From 66-474 sp051961995 (lineage in GTDB: Bacteria > Pseudomonadota > Gammaproteobacteria > Xanthomonadales > Rhodanobacteraceae), in contig JBQCCR010000082.1 in the NCBI GenBank assembly GCA_051961995.1, positions 1 to 56,174 of the forward strand: a stretch of DNA of 56,174 nt, in the 5' to 3' direction. Positions 47,182 to 54,685 of the stretch are shown piece by piece. Position numbers and translations under genes: made by a program. Every line of letters begins with the position of its first letter. Position 1 is the stretch's first letter. The notes under the pieces were generated by a model, which saw only the letters and a program-made list of their open reading frames with translations, was not told the DNA's origin and ran no database searches.

Positions 47182-49737
47182 TCAATGACCATCGTCCTGC
47201 TGGTCGTGATCCTTCTTTTTCTTCTGTTCCTTGGAGTGCGGCGGAGGCGGCACGTGCTGCGGCCGTTGCTGCTGTTGTCGCGCGCGCTGCTCCTGTTGTT
47301 GTTGCGCACGCATTGGAGCTTCCTGCGCCTGACGCTGCTGCGTCCGGGCCTGGCGTTGCTCTGACTGCCGCACGCGCATCTGCTGCGCTTGTTGTTGCTC
47401 CTGCTGCTGCGCGCGTGCTGTGCGTTGTTGCTCCTGTTGTGCGCGTTGTTGATCGGCGCGCCGTTGTGCCTGCTGCGCCCTCATTTGCTCATCGCGCAGG
47501 CTCGCCTGCCCGGCCTGCGGTGGCTGCTGTCGTTGCGCGCGTTGCTGGGCGGCTTGCTGGCGTTCCTCATTGGCGCGCTGCTGCGCCTCCTGGGCATGCG
47601 CATTCTCGTTGCGCTGACGTTCCTGCGACTCGCGCTGCTGCGTTTGTGCGGACTGCGCGCGCTGTTGCTGCTGTTGCGCGCGGGCCTGCTCGGCGTCCTG
47701 CCTGGTGCGCTCCGGTGCCTGCGCGCGACCTTGCTCGGTTTGTGGCTGTGCGCGCTCGCCATTGCGGTGGGTTTGTGCCGCTTGCTGGCGTGCTTGCTCC
47801 GCACGCTGCGGGTTCCGGGCGGCGCGTTGCTCCGCCGCGTTATTCCCGCGTTGCGGGTGCGCAAATCGCGCGGACGGCAGCTCGCCCGGACGCAGTCGTT
47901 CGCGTTGCGGCGTCTTCGCGTTTTCGCCCGGATTGACCGGCACCTGGATCGGGTGGATGGAAGCGCGGCCTGGCGGGCGCGCACCGCTTCGTGGCGCCTG
48001 CACCGGGCGCTGGCCGTTGGGCATTTTCGCCTGCGGCTGTCCGGGCCGGTTCGGCGCGGCGACCGGCGTACCGGGTTTCGGCGCGGTGGCGACGACTTTC
48101 ACGCGCCGCGGTTCCGGCTGCGCTTTGGCGTGCTGTTGCCGCATCTGGCGCAGCTGCGTCAAGGGGATCGGCGCGCCGCCCTGCTTGGCGATGACCTTCT
48201 CGCGCGCCGCAAACGGCACCGGACGCGGTGGCGGCGCATGTCGAGCCACCACGGTGCGATTGAACGCCTTCGCCACCGGTTTTGCGATCGGCCGTTTCGG
48301 CGGGGTGATCGCGAGACTCGCGCGGGTAGGCGCAACGTGCGGGATCGGCGCGACAGTGGCCTTGGCCAGCGCCGAGCGATTCACGCGCAACACCGCCGCA
48401 CGCACCGGTTTTGCGCCGGCGAACACGTTGCGCGGCACCGCCGTGAAGGCGCGCGGATCGTCGCGATAAGCATACTGGCGAGCGCCTGCAAATGGACGGC
48501 CCGCGGCGTAGTTGCCGTAATAGTTGTTGATCACCGTCTTGTTGACATAGACGTTGCGGATGTTGGTCACGTTGATGTTGGTGAAGTAGTTGCGGCTGGC
48601 GCGATACGGCGGCACGTACACGTCGCGCGGTCCCAGCGGGAACCAGCCGACCGGCTCGCCGTAACCGCCGCCACCCACGCTCAGCGAAACCGAGAAGCCC
48701 GAGCCGCCGACGAACGCGACCAGTGCCGGCGCATACACCGGCCGCACCGTGCGCTGGCCGGGCACCCAGCCCCAGCGGTTGCTGACGTACACCCAGCGAC
48801 CGTAATGGAACGGCGCATAGCCCCACGGTTCGTTGTCCACCCAGGTCCAGCCCCAGGGGTCGATCCAGGCCCAGTGCCCATCGCGATACGGCGCCCAACC
48901 GGCCCCGACACGGGTCGGATACCACACTTCCCCGTAGTCGGAGGTGCTTTGCCAGTCGCCGTATTGATCGAGATCCTCGTAGCCCACCACCTCCGGCGCC
49001 ACGTAGCGACGCGACACCGAATTGGCGTAACGCGAATCGCGCGATTGGCAGAAGCGGTCGAAATCATCCGGCGCAGGTACGCTCTGCACTCGCACGTTGG
49101 CGAGCGAACTGTCATCGAAGCGATAGGATTCCCCGGCCTGCACCGGGCGGCTGACCCCGTTCTCGCCATACACGGTGCCGGAACCTTCGAATACGGTGAC
49201 CATCGCGCCATTGCCGTCGGGCGCCACGTCCAGTCGATAGGTGCCGGGCTCGTCGGCGACGAATGCCACGGTGGGCGTGTCCACCTCGTAGGTCTGACCC
49301 TCGCCGATCGTGCGTACGCGCAGGTTCAAGGTGCCTTGCGACAATTCCACCTGGGTCGTGGTGTCGTTGAGGTCGAGGAAGTTGAACGCGCTGTTGTCGT
49401 TGATGCGCAGCGCGGCGTCGCCCAGCTCCAGCGCGGCCCGGCCGTCGCTGCCGGTCATCAGCCGGTCGCCGGTGATCAGCGGGCGATTGATATCGGCGTC
49501 GCCCCAGTCGTCCTCGCCGGCGGGTGCGAATTCCACATCGCCGGTGAGATAGGCCAGTCGCGCGGCCCGATCGGGCGGATCGGTCTGGACGTTCTGGTCC
49601 TGGGGTGTGCTCTGGTCATACGAGGGACTCTGGCTGTAATACTGCGCGCTGGCGAGGGTGGTGGAACCGAGCATCACGAGCGCTGCAGCCAATGCGGCCG
49701 GAAGCAATCTGATCGGCAGAAGACGAATGCGGGACAT
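47182..49737 (-). CDS. FecR-domain/DUF6600 exported protein with long Gln/Arg-rich tail
   Basis: 851 residues from ATG 49737 (the frame is open to 49791). A signal peptide ends near ALASAQ. A FecR-type beta domain (about 75-195: ARLAYLTGDVEFAP, GDRLMTGSDGRAALELGDAA, VDTPTVAFVADEPGTYRLDV) is followed by a Trp/Tyr-rich DUF6600 domain (about 235-375: DYGEVWYPTRVGAGWAPYRD, GHWAWIDPWGWTWVDNEPWG, RWVYVSNRWGWVPGQ). After a middle Pro/Lys-rich linker, about 200 residues are almost only Gln, Arg, Ala and Glu (likely coiled coil), with a final KKKKDHDQQDDGH. Probably periplasmic or cell-surface; not a sigma regulator in the usual sense, because no sigma factor or TonB receptor gene is adjacent. The function is unknown. 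Confidence 0.85.
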   Translation of the reverse strand: MSRIRLLPIRLLPAALAAALVMLGSTTLASAQYYSQSPSYDQSTPQDQNVQTDPPDRAARLAYLTGDVEFAPAGEDDWGDADINRPLITGDRLMTGSDGRAALELGDAALRINDNSAFNFLDLNDTTTQVELSQGTLNLRVRTIGEGQTYEVDTPTVAFVADEPGTYRLDVAPDGNGAMVTVFEGSGTVYGENGVSRPVQAGESYRFDDSSLANVRVQSVPAPDDFDRFCQSRDSRYANSVSRRYVAPEVVGYEDLDQYGDWQSTSDYGEVWYPTRVGAGWAPYRDGHWAWIDPWGWTWVDNEPWGYAPFHYGRWVYVSNRWGWVPGQRTVRPVYAPALVAFVGGSGFSVSLSVGGGGYGEPVGWFPLGPRDVYVPPYRASRNYFTNINVTNIRNVYVNKTVINNYYGNYAAGRPFAGARQYAYRDDPRAFTAVPRNVFAGAKPVRAAVLRVNRSALAKATVAPIPHVAPTRASLAITPPKRPIAKPVAKAFNRTVVARHAPPPRPVPFAAREKVIAKQGGAPIPLTQLRQMRQQHAKAQPEPRRVKVVATAPKPGTPVAAPNRPGQPQAKMPNGQRPVQAPRSGARPPGRASIHPIQVPVNPGENAKTPQRERLRPGELPSARFAHPQRGNNAAEQRAARNPQRAEQARQQAAQTHRNGERAQPQTEQGRAQAPERTRQDAEQARAQQQQQRAQSAQTQQRESQERQRNENAHAQEAQQRANEERQQAAQQRAQRQQPPQAGQASLRDEQMRAQQAQRRADQQRAQQEQQRTARAQQQEQQQAQQMRVRQSEQRQARTQQRQAQEAPMRAQQQQEQRARQQQQRPQHVPPPPHSKEQKKKKDHDQQDDGH

Positions 49738-49888
49738 GGCGGACTCCGCGGCTGTGCTGCTTGAGCGGCAAGCAACCCATGCGCGCCTCATCAGGCGGCA
49801 CGCTCACATCACAGCCCAAGCGGGCTGAATGAACGCCTTCCGAAACCGGGTACCTAAGCGCCTCCAAAGAATCCGGTCAGCCGCCGTT

Positions 49889-49918
49889 GCGCCGGCGATG
49901 CGGGGGTCGTTACCATCG
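49889..49918 (+). promoter_or_regulatory. Promoter of tRNA-Gly
   Basis: TTGCGC (49889-49894), an 18-base spacer, TACCAT (49913-49918); the mature tRNA begins 10 bases after. Spacing fits a stable-RNA promoter. Confidence 0.5.
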
Positions 49919-49927
49919 CGGTTCGAC

Positions 49928-50001
49928 GCGGGTGTAGCTCAATGGTAGAGCTGTAGCTTCCCAAGCTACTGACGAGGGTTCGATTCCCTTCACCCGCTCC
50001 A
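49928..50001 (+). tRNA. tRNA-Gly (anticodon CCC)
   Basis: 74 bases, full cloverleaf including an encoded CCA. Acceptor GCGGGTG pairs with CACCCGC, the D arm is GCTC-AATGGTA-GAGC, the anticodon arm is GTAGC-TTCCCAA-GCTAC, with CCC at positions 34-36 reading GGG. The variable loop is short, and the T arm is AGGG(T)-TCGATTC-CCTT. The discriminator base is T. It stands alone between the FecR/DUF6600 gene and rimK. Confidence 0.96.
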
Positions 50002-50248
50002 TGGTACACATCGGTCACATGGCGCTTGAGGGACGATGACCGGTGGCGCTGCGTGACGCTTCCGCACTTCCACAACCCCCGCCGATCCGCAAATGGCGCG
50101 GATCGGCAGCCCCCTCGACTCAAGAGGGCTGAAAAGCGCGGCGCTCTGCGGCCATGAATTACCGCCTCGCTTGAGGGCTGAAAAGCCCGCTTGCGCAGCC
50201 TGCCGTGCTACGGGCATTCTGCCGTACGCACACGCTTGGCGGCGCTCC
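50002..50248 (+). other. tRNA-rimK intergenic region with 14-bp direct repeat
   Basis: 247 bases with no supported gene. GAGGGCTGAAAAGC occurs exactly twice (50124-50137 and 50173-50186). The first copy is also part of an imperfect hairpin with the preceding CAGCCCCCTC. No duplication of the tRNA 3' end is seen, so there is no sign of an integrated element. Confidence 0.5.
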
Positions 50249-51124
50249 ATGAAAATCGCGATCCTTTCGCGCAACACCCGGCTGTATTCGACCTCGCGGC
50301 TGGTCGCTGCGGCGCGCGCGCGCGGGCATCGCGTGCGCGTGCTCGATCCGCTGCGCTGTTACATGCGCATCGCACACGACGGCTTTGCGCTGCATTACGG
50401 CGGCAAGGAATTGAAGGGCTTCGATTGCGTGATCCCGCGAATCGGCGCTTCGATCAGTTTCTACGGCACCGCGGTGCTGCGCCAGTTCGAGATGATGGGC
50501 GTGTATACGCCCAATCCGTCGGAAGCGGTGCTTCGTGCGCGCGACAAACTGCGCAGCCTGCAGATGCTGTCGAAGCGCGGCCTGGACCTGCCGGCCACGG
50601 TATTCGGCGACAACCCGGACGATACCGCCGATCTGCTGGCCATGCTTGGACCGCCGCCGCACGTGATCAAGCTCAATGAGGGCGCACAGGGGCAGGGTGT
50701 GGTGCTGGCGGAAAAGCCGGCGGCTTCGCAGAGCGTGATCGAGGCCTTCCGCGGCCTCTATGCCAACTTCCTGGTGCAGGAATTCATTCGCGAAGCCAAT
50801 GGCTGCGACATCCGCTGCTTCGTGGTCGGCGACGAGGTGGTTGCGGCGATGCAGCGCGCAGCCTCGCCGGGCGACTTCCGTTCCAACCTGCACCGCGGCG
50901 GCACCGGCAGCAAGGTGGTCTTGAGCAAACGCGAACGCGAAACCGCGCTGCGTGCGGCGCGCGCGATGGAGCTGGGCATCGCCGGCGTGGACTTGCTGCG
51001 CTCCGAACGCGGTCCGCTGGTGCTGGAGGTGAATGCCTCGCCGGGGCTGGAAGGCATCGAAACAGTCACCGGCATAAATGTGGCCGCGGCGGTGATAACG
51101 CACGTCGAGAAGGCCACCGGATGA
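50249..51124 (+). CDS. rimK: RimK: ribosomal protein S6 glutamate ligase-type ATP-grasp protein
   Basis: 291 residues from ATG 50249 (the frame is open to 50093; E. coli RimK is 300). The start MKIAILSRNTRLYSTSRLVA matches RimK; the pre-ATP-grasp domain has VIPRIGASISFYGTAVLRQF, and the ATP-grasp core has VIKLNEGAQGQGVVLAE, NFLVQEFIREANGCDIRCFV, DFRSNLHRGGTGSKV and VLEVNASPGLEGIE. It adds glutamate to the C-terminus of ribosomal protein S6 and can make poly-glutamate. No rimB- or ATP-dependent zinc protease gene is adjacent. Confidence 0.93.
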   Translation: MKIAILSRNTRLYSTSRLVAAARARGHRVRVLDPLRCYMRIAHDGFALHYGGKELKGFDCVIPRIGASISFYGTAVLRQFEMMGVYTPNPSEAVLRARDKLRSLQMLSKRGLDLPATVFGDNPDDTADLLAMLGPPPHVIKLNEGAQGQGVVLAEKPAASQSVIEAFRGLYANFLVQEFIREANGCDIRCFVVGDEVVAAMQRAASPGDFRSNLHRGGTGSKVVLSKRERETALRAARAMELGIAGVDLLRSERGPLVLEVNASPGLEGIETVTGINVAAAVITHVEKATG

Positions 51125-51188
51125 GAGATTGCCGGCACATGGCGCTTTCAGGAATTTATGCACGAAGGATATAGTACGAAGATAATCG

Positions 51189-51217
51189 TTGACACGGTCC
51201 CAACCCGGACATAGCAT
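51189..51217 (+). promoter_or_regulatory. Sigma70 promoter of secreted paralog 1
   Basis: TTGACA (exact consensus, 51189-51194), a 17-base spacer, TAGCAT (51212-51217). The leader before the ATG at 51286 would be about 60 bases. Upstream, CGAAG is repeated directly with a 9-base gap (about 51163-51181). Confidence 0.75.
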
Positions 51218-51285
51218 CGAACCAAGGTTGACTTGCGGTCTGCGCGCTGTGGTGGCGCGCGGCATGGTCATCAAGGGAAGTTCAG

Positions 51286-51807
51286 ATGAAACCGGGCAAG
51301 TGGTTTGTCGCGGCGGTGGTTGGTCTCGCGCTATTCCAGGCCGGGGGAGCCGTGGCCGCTGATGCACAGAAGATCGGGAAAGCCGACAACAAGCAGGCCT
51401 TCGACCTTGTCGTCGCTGCGGTGAAAACGGAGATGCAGCCCGGCGGGCGTTACGAATTCGTGGATGGGCAAAGTCGCAATACGGTCAACCAGAAGCTTGA
51501 CGAAATGTCCTCGCTGTTCAACCAATTCGGAAGCGTGGACAAGATGGATCCGGCGACCAAGGTGACGCTGTACAACGATCAGGAACTGGTGGACGGCATT
51601 CTCACCAAGGATGATCGCAATCGCGAGATCTGCCACCGAGAGACCAGCCTGGGATCAAACATCCCGCATGTGACGTGCAGGACTTACGGTGAGATCCGGC
51701 AGAACCAGCGGGATACTCAAAGCTGGATGCGGCAGAATCATCTGCAGTTGCAGCCGCAGGAGCTCGGCGGGACCCCCGTCCGGGGAGGGAATCCGGTTTC
51801 CCACTGA
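51286..51807 (+). CDS. Small exported protein with Cys-x6-GSNIP-x3-TC motif (paralog 1)
   Basis: 173 residues. The signal peptide is about 1-25 (WFVAAVVGLALFQAGGAVAA). The mature part has a helical region (NKQAFDLVVAAVKTEMQPGG, LDEMSSLFNQFGSVDKMDPA, LYNDQELVDGILTKDD) and then C116-HRETSL-GSNIPHVTC131-RTYGEI, with only these two Cys, so a disulfide is likely. The Gln/Arg-rich tail ends without a domain. It shares order and motifs throughout with the next gene, so the two are tandem duplicates. I know the Cys-GS-Cys pattern from short uncharacterised xanthomonad-type proteins; no function is assigned. Own promoter upstream; good GGGAAG ribosome site. Confidence 0.85.
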   Translation: MKPGKWFVAAVVGLALFQAGGAVAADAQKIGKADNKQAFDLVVAAVKTEMQPGGRYEFVDGQSRNTVNQKLDEMSSLFNQFGSVDKMDPATKVTLYNDQELVDGILTKDDRNREICHRETSLGSNIPHVTCRTYGEIRQNQRDTQSWMRQNHLQLQPQELGGTPVRGGNPVSH

Positions 51808-51830
51808 AGCGGCATCTACGAAAAAGGTCG

Positions 51831-51859
51831 TTGATCCTTTCCGATCGCGACCCTAGAAT
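51831..51859 (+). promoter_or_regulatory. Sigma70 promoter of secreted paralog 2 (and probably blaI-M56)
   Basis: TTGATC (51831-51836), a 17-base spacer, TAGAAT (51854-51859), in the 113-base gap between the paralogs. The leader would be about 55 bases. No TACA-TGTA type BlaI operator was recognised around either promoter. Confidence 0.7.
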
Positions 51860-51920
51860 CAAAGTACCCGCCCGGCATACCGTGCCGTGCGGCCGTCGAA
51901 CGATAACCGAAGGGGGATTT

Positions 51921-52403
51921 ATGAAACTGTCCAAGTGGGTACTGGGGTTGGCTGTCTTGGCAATCACGCTGGCGGGCAACGTTTATGCGGATACTGCGGA
52001 GCCGGTGGTCAAGGCGACCAACAAGGATGATTTTGCCGCGGTGGCTGCGGCGATCCGCCAACAGGTCGCGCCGGGCGGACGCTGGGAGTACACCAGCAAG
52101 CTCGAGAAGGAACAGATCAACCGTTATCTGGACGACATGGGTGCCCTGTTTGCGAAATACGGCACGCTGGATCAGATGAACGAGGCTACCAAATTGCAAC
52201 TGGTGAATGACCAGGAAGCGGTCAACGAGATACTGACGAAGCGGGACGACAATCACATTGTGTGCCAGTACGAACAGCCGCTGGGGTCATTGATACCGAA
52301 GAAGACCTGCCGCACCTACGGTGAAATCCAGCGGGAGCGTGAACGGGCACAACATGACATGTATCAACGGCTCGCCACGCCTCAACTTCGCGGTGGCGGC
52401 TAG
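51921..52403 (+). CDS. Small exported protein with Cys-x6-GSLIP-x3-TC motif (paralog 2)
   Basis: 160 residues from ATG 51921, behind a strong AGGGGG site (the frame is open to 51831, through the promoter). The signal peptide is about 1-23 (LGLAVLAITLAGNVYA). Aligned with paralog 1: NKDDFAAVAAAIRQQVAPGG, LDDMGALFAKYGTLDQMNEA, LVNDQEAVNEILTKRDDN, then C115-QYEQPL-GSLIPKKTC130-RTYGEI and an Arg/Glu-rich helix. The last third is shorter than in paralog 1. blaI starts only 22 bases after its stop, so it is probably cotranscribed with blaI and the M56 gene, tying it functionally to them. Confidence 0.85.
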   Translation: MKLSKWVLGLAVLAITLAGNVYADTAEPVVKATNKDDFAAVAAAIRQQVAPGGRWEYTSKLEKEQINRYLDDMGALFAKYGTLDQMNEATKLQLVNDQEAVNEILTKRDDNHIVCQYEQPLGSLIPKKTCRTYGEIQRERERAQHDMYQRLATPQLRGGG

Positions 52404-52425
52404 CAACACAGGGGCAAACGCAATC

Positions 52426-52824
52426 GTGAAACCGCGTCAACCAGAGCTCCTGCCTCGCCCCACCGAAGCCGAGCTGGAAATCCTCCAGGTCCTGTGGGCG
52501 CGCGACGGCTGCACGGTCCGCGAGGTGCATGAAGCCTTGCACCGCGACTCCGGCGCGGGTTACACCACCGCGCTGAAGTTGTTGCAGATCATGCATGGCA
52601 AGGGCCTGGTGGTCCGCGACGATTCGCAGCGCGCGCACGTGTTCCACGCGGCGGTCAGCAAGGAGAAGACCCAGAAGCGTTTCCTCGCCGACCTGGTGCA
52701 GCGCGTGTTCGAAGGTTCGCCCTCTCAACTCGTGCTGCACGCGCTGGGCAGCCAGCGCGCCAGCCGGGAGGAGTTGCGCGAGATCCGCGCGCTGCTGAAT
52801 CGGCTGGAGAAGGACGAGCGCTGA
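52426..52824 (+). CDS. BlaI/MecI family transcriptional repressor
   Basis: 132 residues from GTG 52426, preceded by AGGGG (the frame is open further upstream into the previous gene). The winged helix is PTEAELEILQVLWARDGCTV then REVHEALHRDSGAGYTTALK, with LLQIMHGKGLVVRDD as recognition and wing. The C-terminal dimerisation part has KRFLADLVQRVFEGSPSQLV. In the family, the repressor is cleaved or released when the partner M56 membrane peptidase senses its signal. The ATG of that partner overlaps the stop (TGATGA region). No beta-lactamase gene is nearby. Confidence 0.92.
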   Translation: MKPRQPELLPRPTEAELEILQVLWARDGCTVREVHEALHRDSGAGYTTALKLLQIMHGKGLVVRDDSQRAHVFHAAVSKEKTQKRFLADLVQRVFEGSPSQLVLHALGSQRASREELREIRALLNRLEKDER

Positions 52825-54512
52825 TGAACGCCTGGCCCGCCGCTCTGGCATCCGTGCAGGTGGTGGGCTGGACCCTGCTGCACTTCGTGTGGCAGGCCGG
52901 GCTGGTCGGCGTCTGCCATGCGTTGCTGCGACGTTGCCTGCCGCGCGGCGAAGCGCGTTATCTGCTCGGCATGCTGGCGTTGGTTGCGCTGGCGTTGTGT
53001 CCCGTCCTTACAGCGTGGCGCCTTTTCGGTGCGATGACAGCGGTTGCGCAGACCGGCATCGGCCCGGTGACCGCGGTCTTCGGCGCAGCACCGCGATGGG
53101 CGGCGAATGCGACGCCGGGTTGGCAAACCGCGCTGGTGGCGGCGATGCCGTGGCTGGTGCTGGTCTGGTCGTGTGGCGTCCTGTTGTTGAGCTTGCGCGT
53201 CTGGCGGCACTGGCGGCAGTTGCGGGCGCTGGTACGCGCTGCGCGGATATTGCCGGTCTGGCAGGAACGGCTGCACGCGTTGTCGCAACGTTTCGGTTTG
53301 CGCCGCGGCGTGCGCGTGCTGAGCAGTGCGCGAGTGGCCACGCCGACCTTGATCGGCTGGATCCGCCCGGTGATCCTGCTGCCGCTCGCGGTGTCGAGCG
53401 GGTTCCCCGTTGCCCAGGTCGAGATGATTCTGGCGCACGAACTGGCGCACCTGCGCCGTTTCGACCATTTCGCCAACCTGTTCCAGGTAATCCTGGAAAC
53501 CTTGCTGTATTACCACCCGGTGGTGCACTGGATTTCGCGGGAGGTGCGCAACGAGCGCGAGCTGTGCTGCGACGCGCTGGCGTTGCGCGTGACCGGCGGC
53601 AACGGGCACGCCTTGGCTACGGCCCTGGTCGAACTCGAGGAATTTCGCGAACGGAACGCCGGCCTGACGCTCGCCGCGAGCGGCGGCGTTTTGCTTGAGC
53701 GGGTCTGGCAGATCACCGGACCGCCGCGCGAGATTGACAAGCGCCAGACGGGACGATTGGTCGGTGCGTTTTCGGCGCTGTTGCTGACCGCGCTGTTGCT
53801 TGCCCTGCTGTGGCGACAGGCGGAGTTGCGTCGCGACCTGGCCGATTCTGCCGTCGAGGTCCAGCATCTGCTGACCTCACAATTGCTGCCCGCCTCCATC
53901 CGCATGCCCGTGCAGACAGTCGCGAACCTGATCCCGCAACGGCTTGCGGTTCCGCCGTTGCAACTGCAGCCGGGCGATGCGGCAACCCGTGACGATGAAA
54001 TCGCCCCGCGGGTGCTGCGGAAAGTTTCGATAGCTGCGCCCGCATTGCGTGTGGTCGACCTGAATCCGGGCCGCCTTGCATTGCTTGTCATCCCCGCGCG
54101 TGCGACGGAATCGTCTCGGGATGCGGCGGATCTGCCCACGCCCATCCGCATCCAGCAACCGGTGTATCCACTCGCTGCGATGGAGCAGGGCGTCGAGGGC
54201 AAGGTGGTGGTGGAGTTCGGCCTGGATGCCGAGGGCAGCGTGAGCGAGCCAACCGTGGTGGATGCCCAACCGGCCGGAATCTTCGATCATGCCGCCACAC
54301 ACGCGCTGCTGGGCTGGAAATTTGCCTCGCCAGCCCCGGGAACCACCGGCCGACGTTATCGTCAAACCTTCACTTTCACCCTGCATCCCGGCTCGGACGC
54401 GAAAGGCGCCCGTGAAATCCACGCCAAGGCCGGCTGTTATACGGTCACCGGCAGCAACATCTGTCGCGTTCGCAGTCCGGGCGACGCATTCGCCGGCGGC
54501 GCATTGCATTAA
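52824..54512 (+). CDS. M56 membrane metallopeptidase (BlaR1/MecR1-like) with C-terminal TonB domain
   Basis: 562 residues. Membrane helices near 8-35, 47-68 and 103-125; zinc motif H205-E-x-x-H209 (ILAHELAHLRRFDHFAN) with the distal acidic motif NERELCCDALAL; a fourth helix near 310-332. The C-terminal part has no penicillin-binding sensor but a TonB_C domain (about 450-515: PVYPLAAMEQGVEGKVVVEF, GLDAEGSVSEPTVVDAQP). The end carries C538-YTVT-GSNIC547-R, reminiscent of the motif in the two exported proteins upstream. Probably senses an envelope signal and inactivates the adjacent BlaI. Role of TonB_C is unknown. Confidence 0.9.
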   Translation: MNAWPAALASVQVVGWTLLHFVWQAGLVGVCHALLRRCLPRGEARYLLGMLALVALALCPVLTAWRLFGAMTAVAQTGIGPVTAVFGAAPRWAANATPGWQTALVAAMPWLVLVWSCGVLLLSLRVWRHWRQLRALVRAARILPVWQERLHALSQRFGLRRGVRVLSSARVATPTLIGWIRPVILLPLAVSSGFPVAQVEMILAHELAHLRRFDHFANLFQVILETLLYYHPVVHWISREVRNERELCCDALALRVTGGNGHALATALVELEEFRERNAGLTLAASGGVLLERVWQITGPPREIDKRQTGRLVGAFSALLLTALLLALLWRQAELRRDLADSAVEVQHLLTSQLLPASIRMPVQTVANLIPQRLAVPPLQLQPGDAATRDDEIAPRVLRKVSIAAPALRVVDLNPGRLALLVIPARATESSRDAADLPTPIRIQQPVYPLAAMEQGVEGKVVVEFGLDAEGSVSEPTVVDAQPAGIFDHAATHALLGWKFASPAPGTTGRRYRQTFTFTLHPGSDAKGAREIHAKAGCYTVTGSNICRVRSPGDAFAGGALH

Positions 54513-54685
54513 TTTCCATCGGAGCCGCGACTCGCTCGGTCTGCGAATCTCCCTGCCGCTCCGACTTTTCCTCTCCGGCGCGACCTTGTTCAGCATTTCC
54601 GGCTAAGCTTGTAAGAGCGGTGCGGCGACGGAGCGGCCGCTTCCGGAAGAGTGGCCCCATTGACTGGCTACGGATGGATCCCGAC
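54513..54685 (+). other. Intergenic region between the M56 gene and the response regulator gene
   Basis: About 170 bases. The sequence just before the regulator holds TGGATCCCGACATG with two in-frame ATGs (54674 and 54686). No strong promoter, terminator or repeat was recognised; a weak TTCAGC-15-TGTAAG near 54591 is possible. Confidence 0.3.

Noticed and set aside
47389..49764. 791-residue frame antisense to the FecR/DUF6600 gene with Leu-rich start
   Set aside because: The Leu-rich part is the complement of Gln/Arg codons. The minus-strand gene has a signal peptide and recognisable domains; this one has neither.
49928..50250. Integration site at tRNA-Gly
   Set aside because: No duplicated tRNA 3' end, integrase or foreign-looking genes nearby; the 14-bp direct repeat is unrelated to the tRNA.
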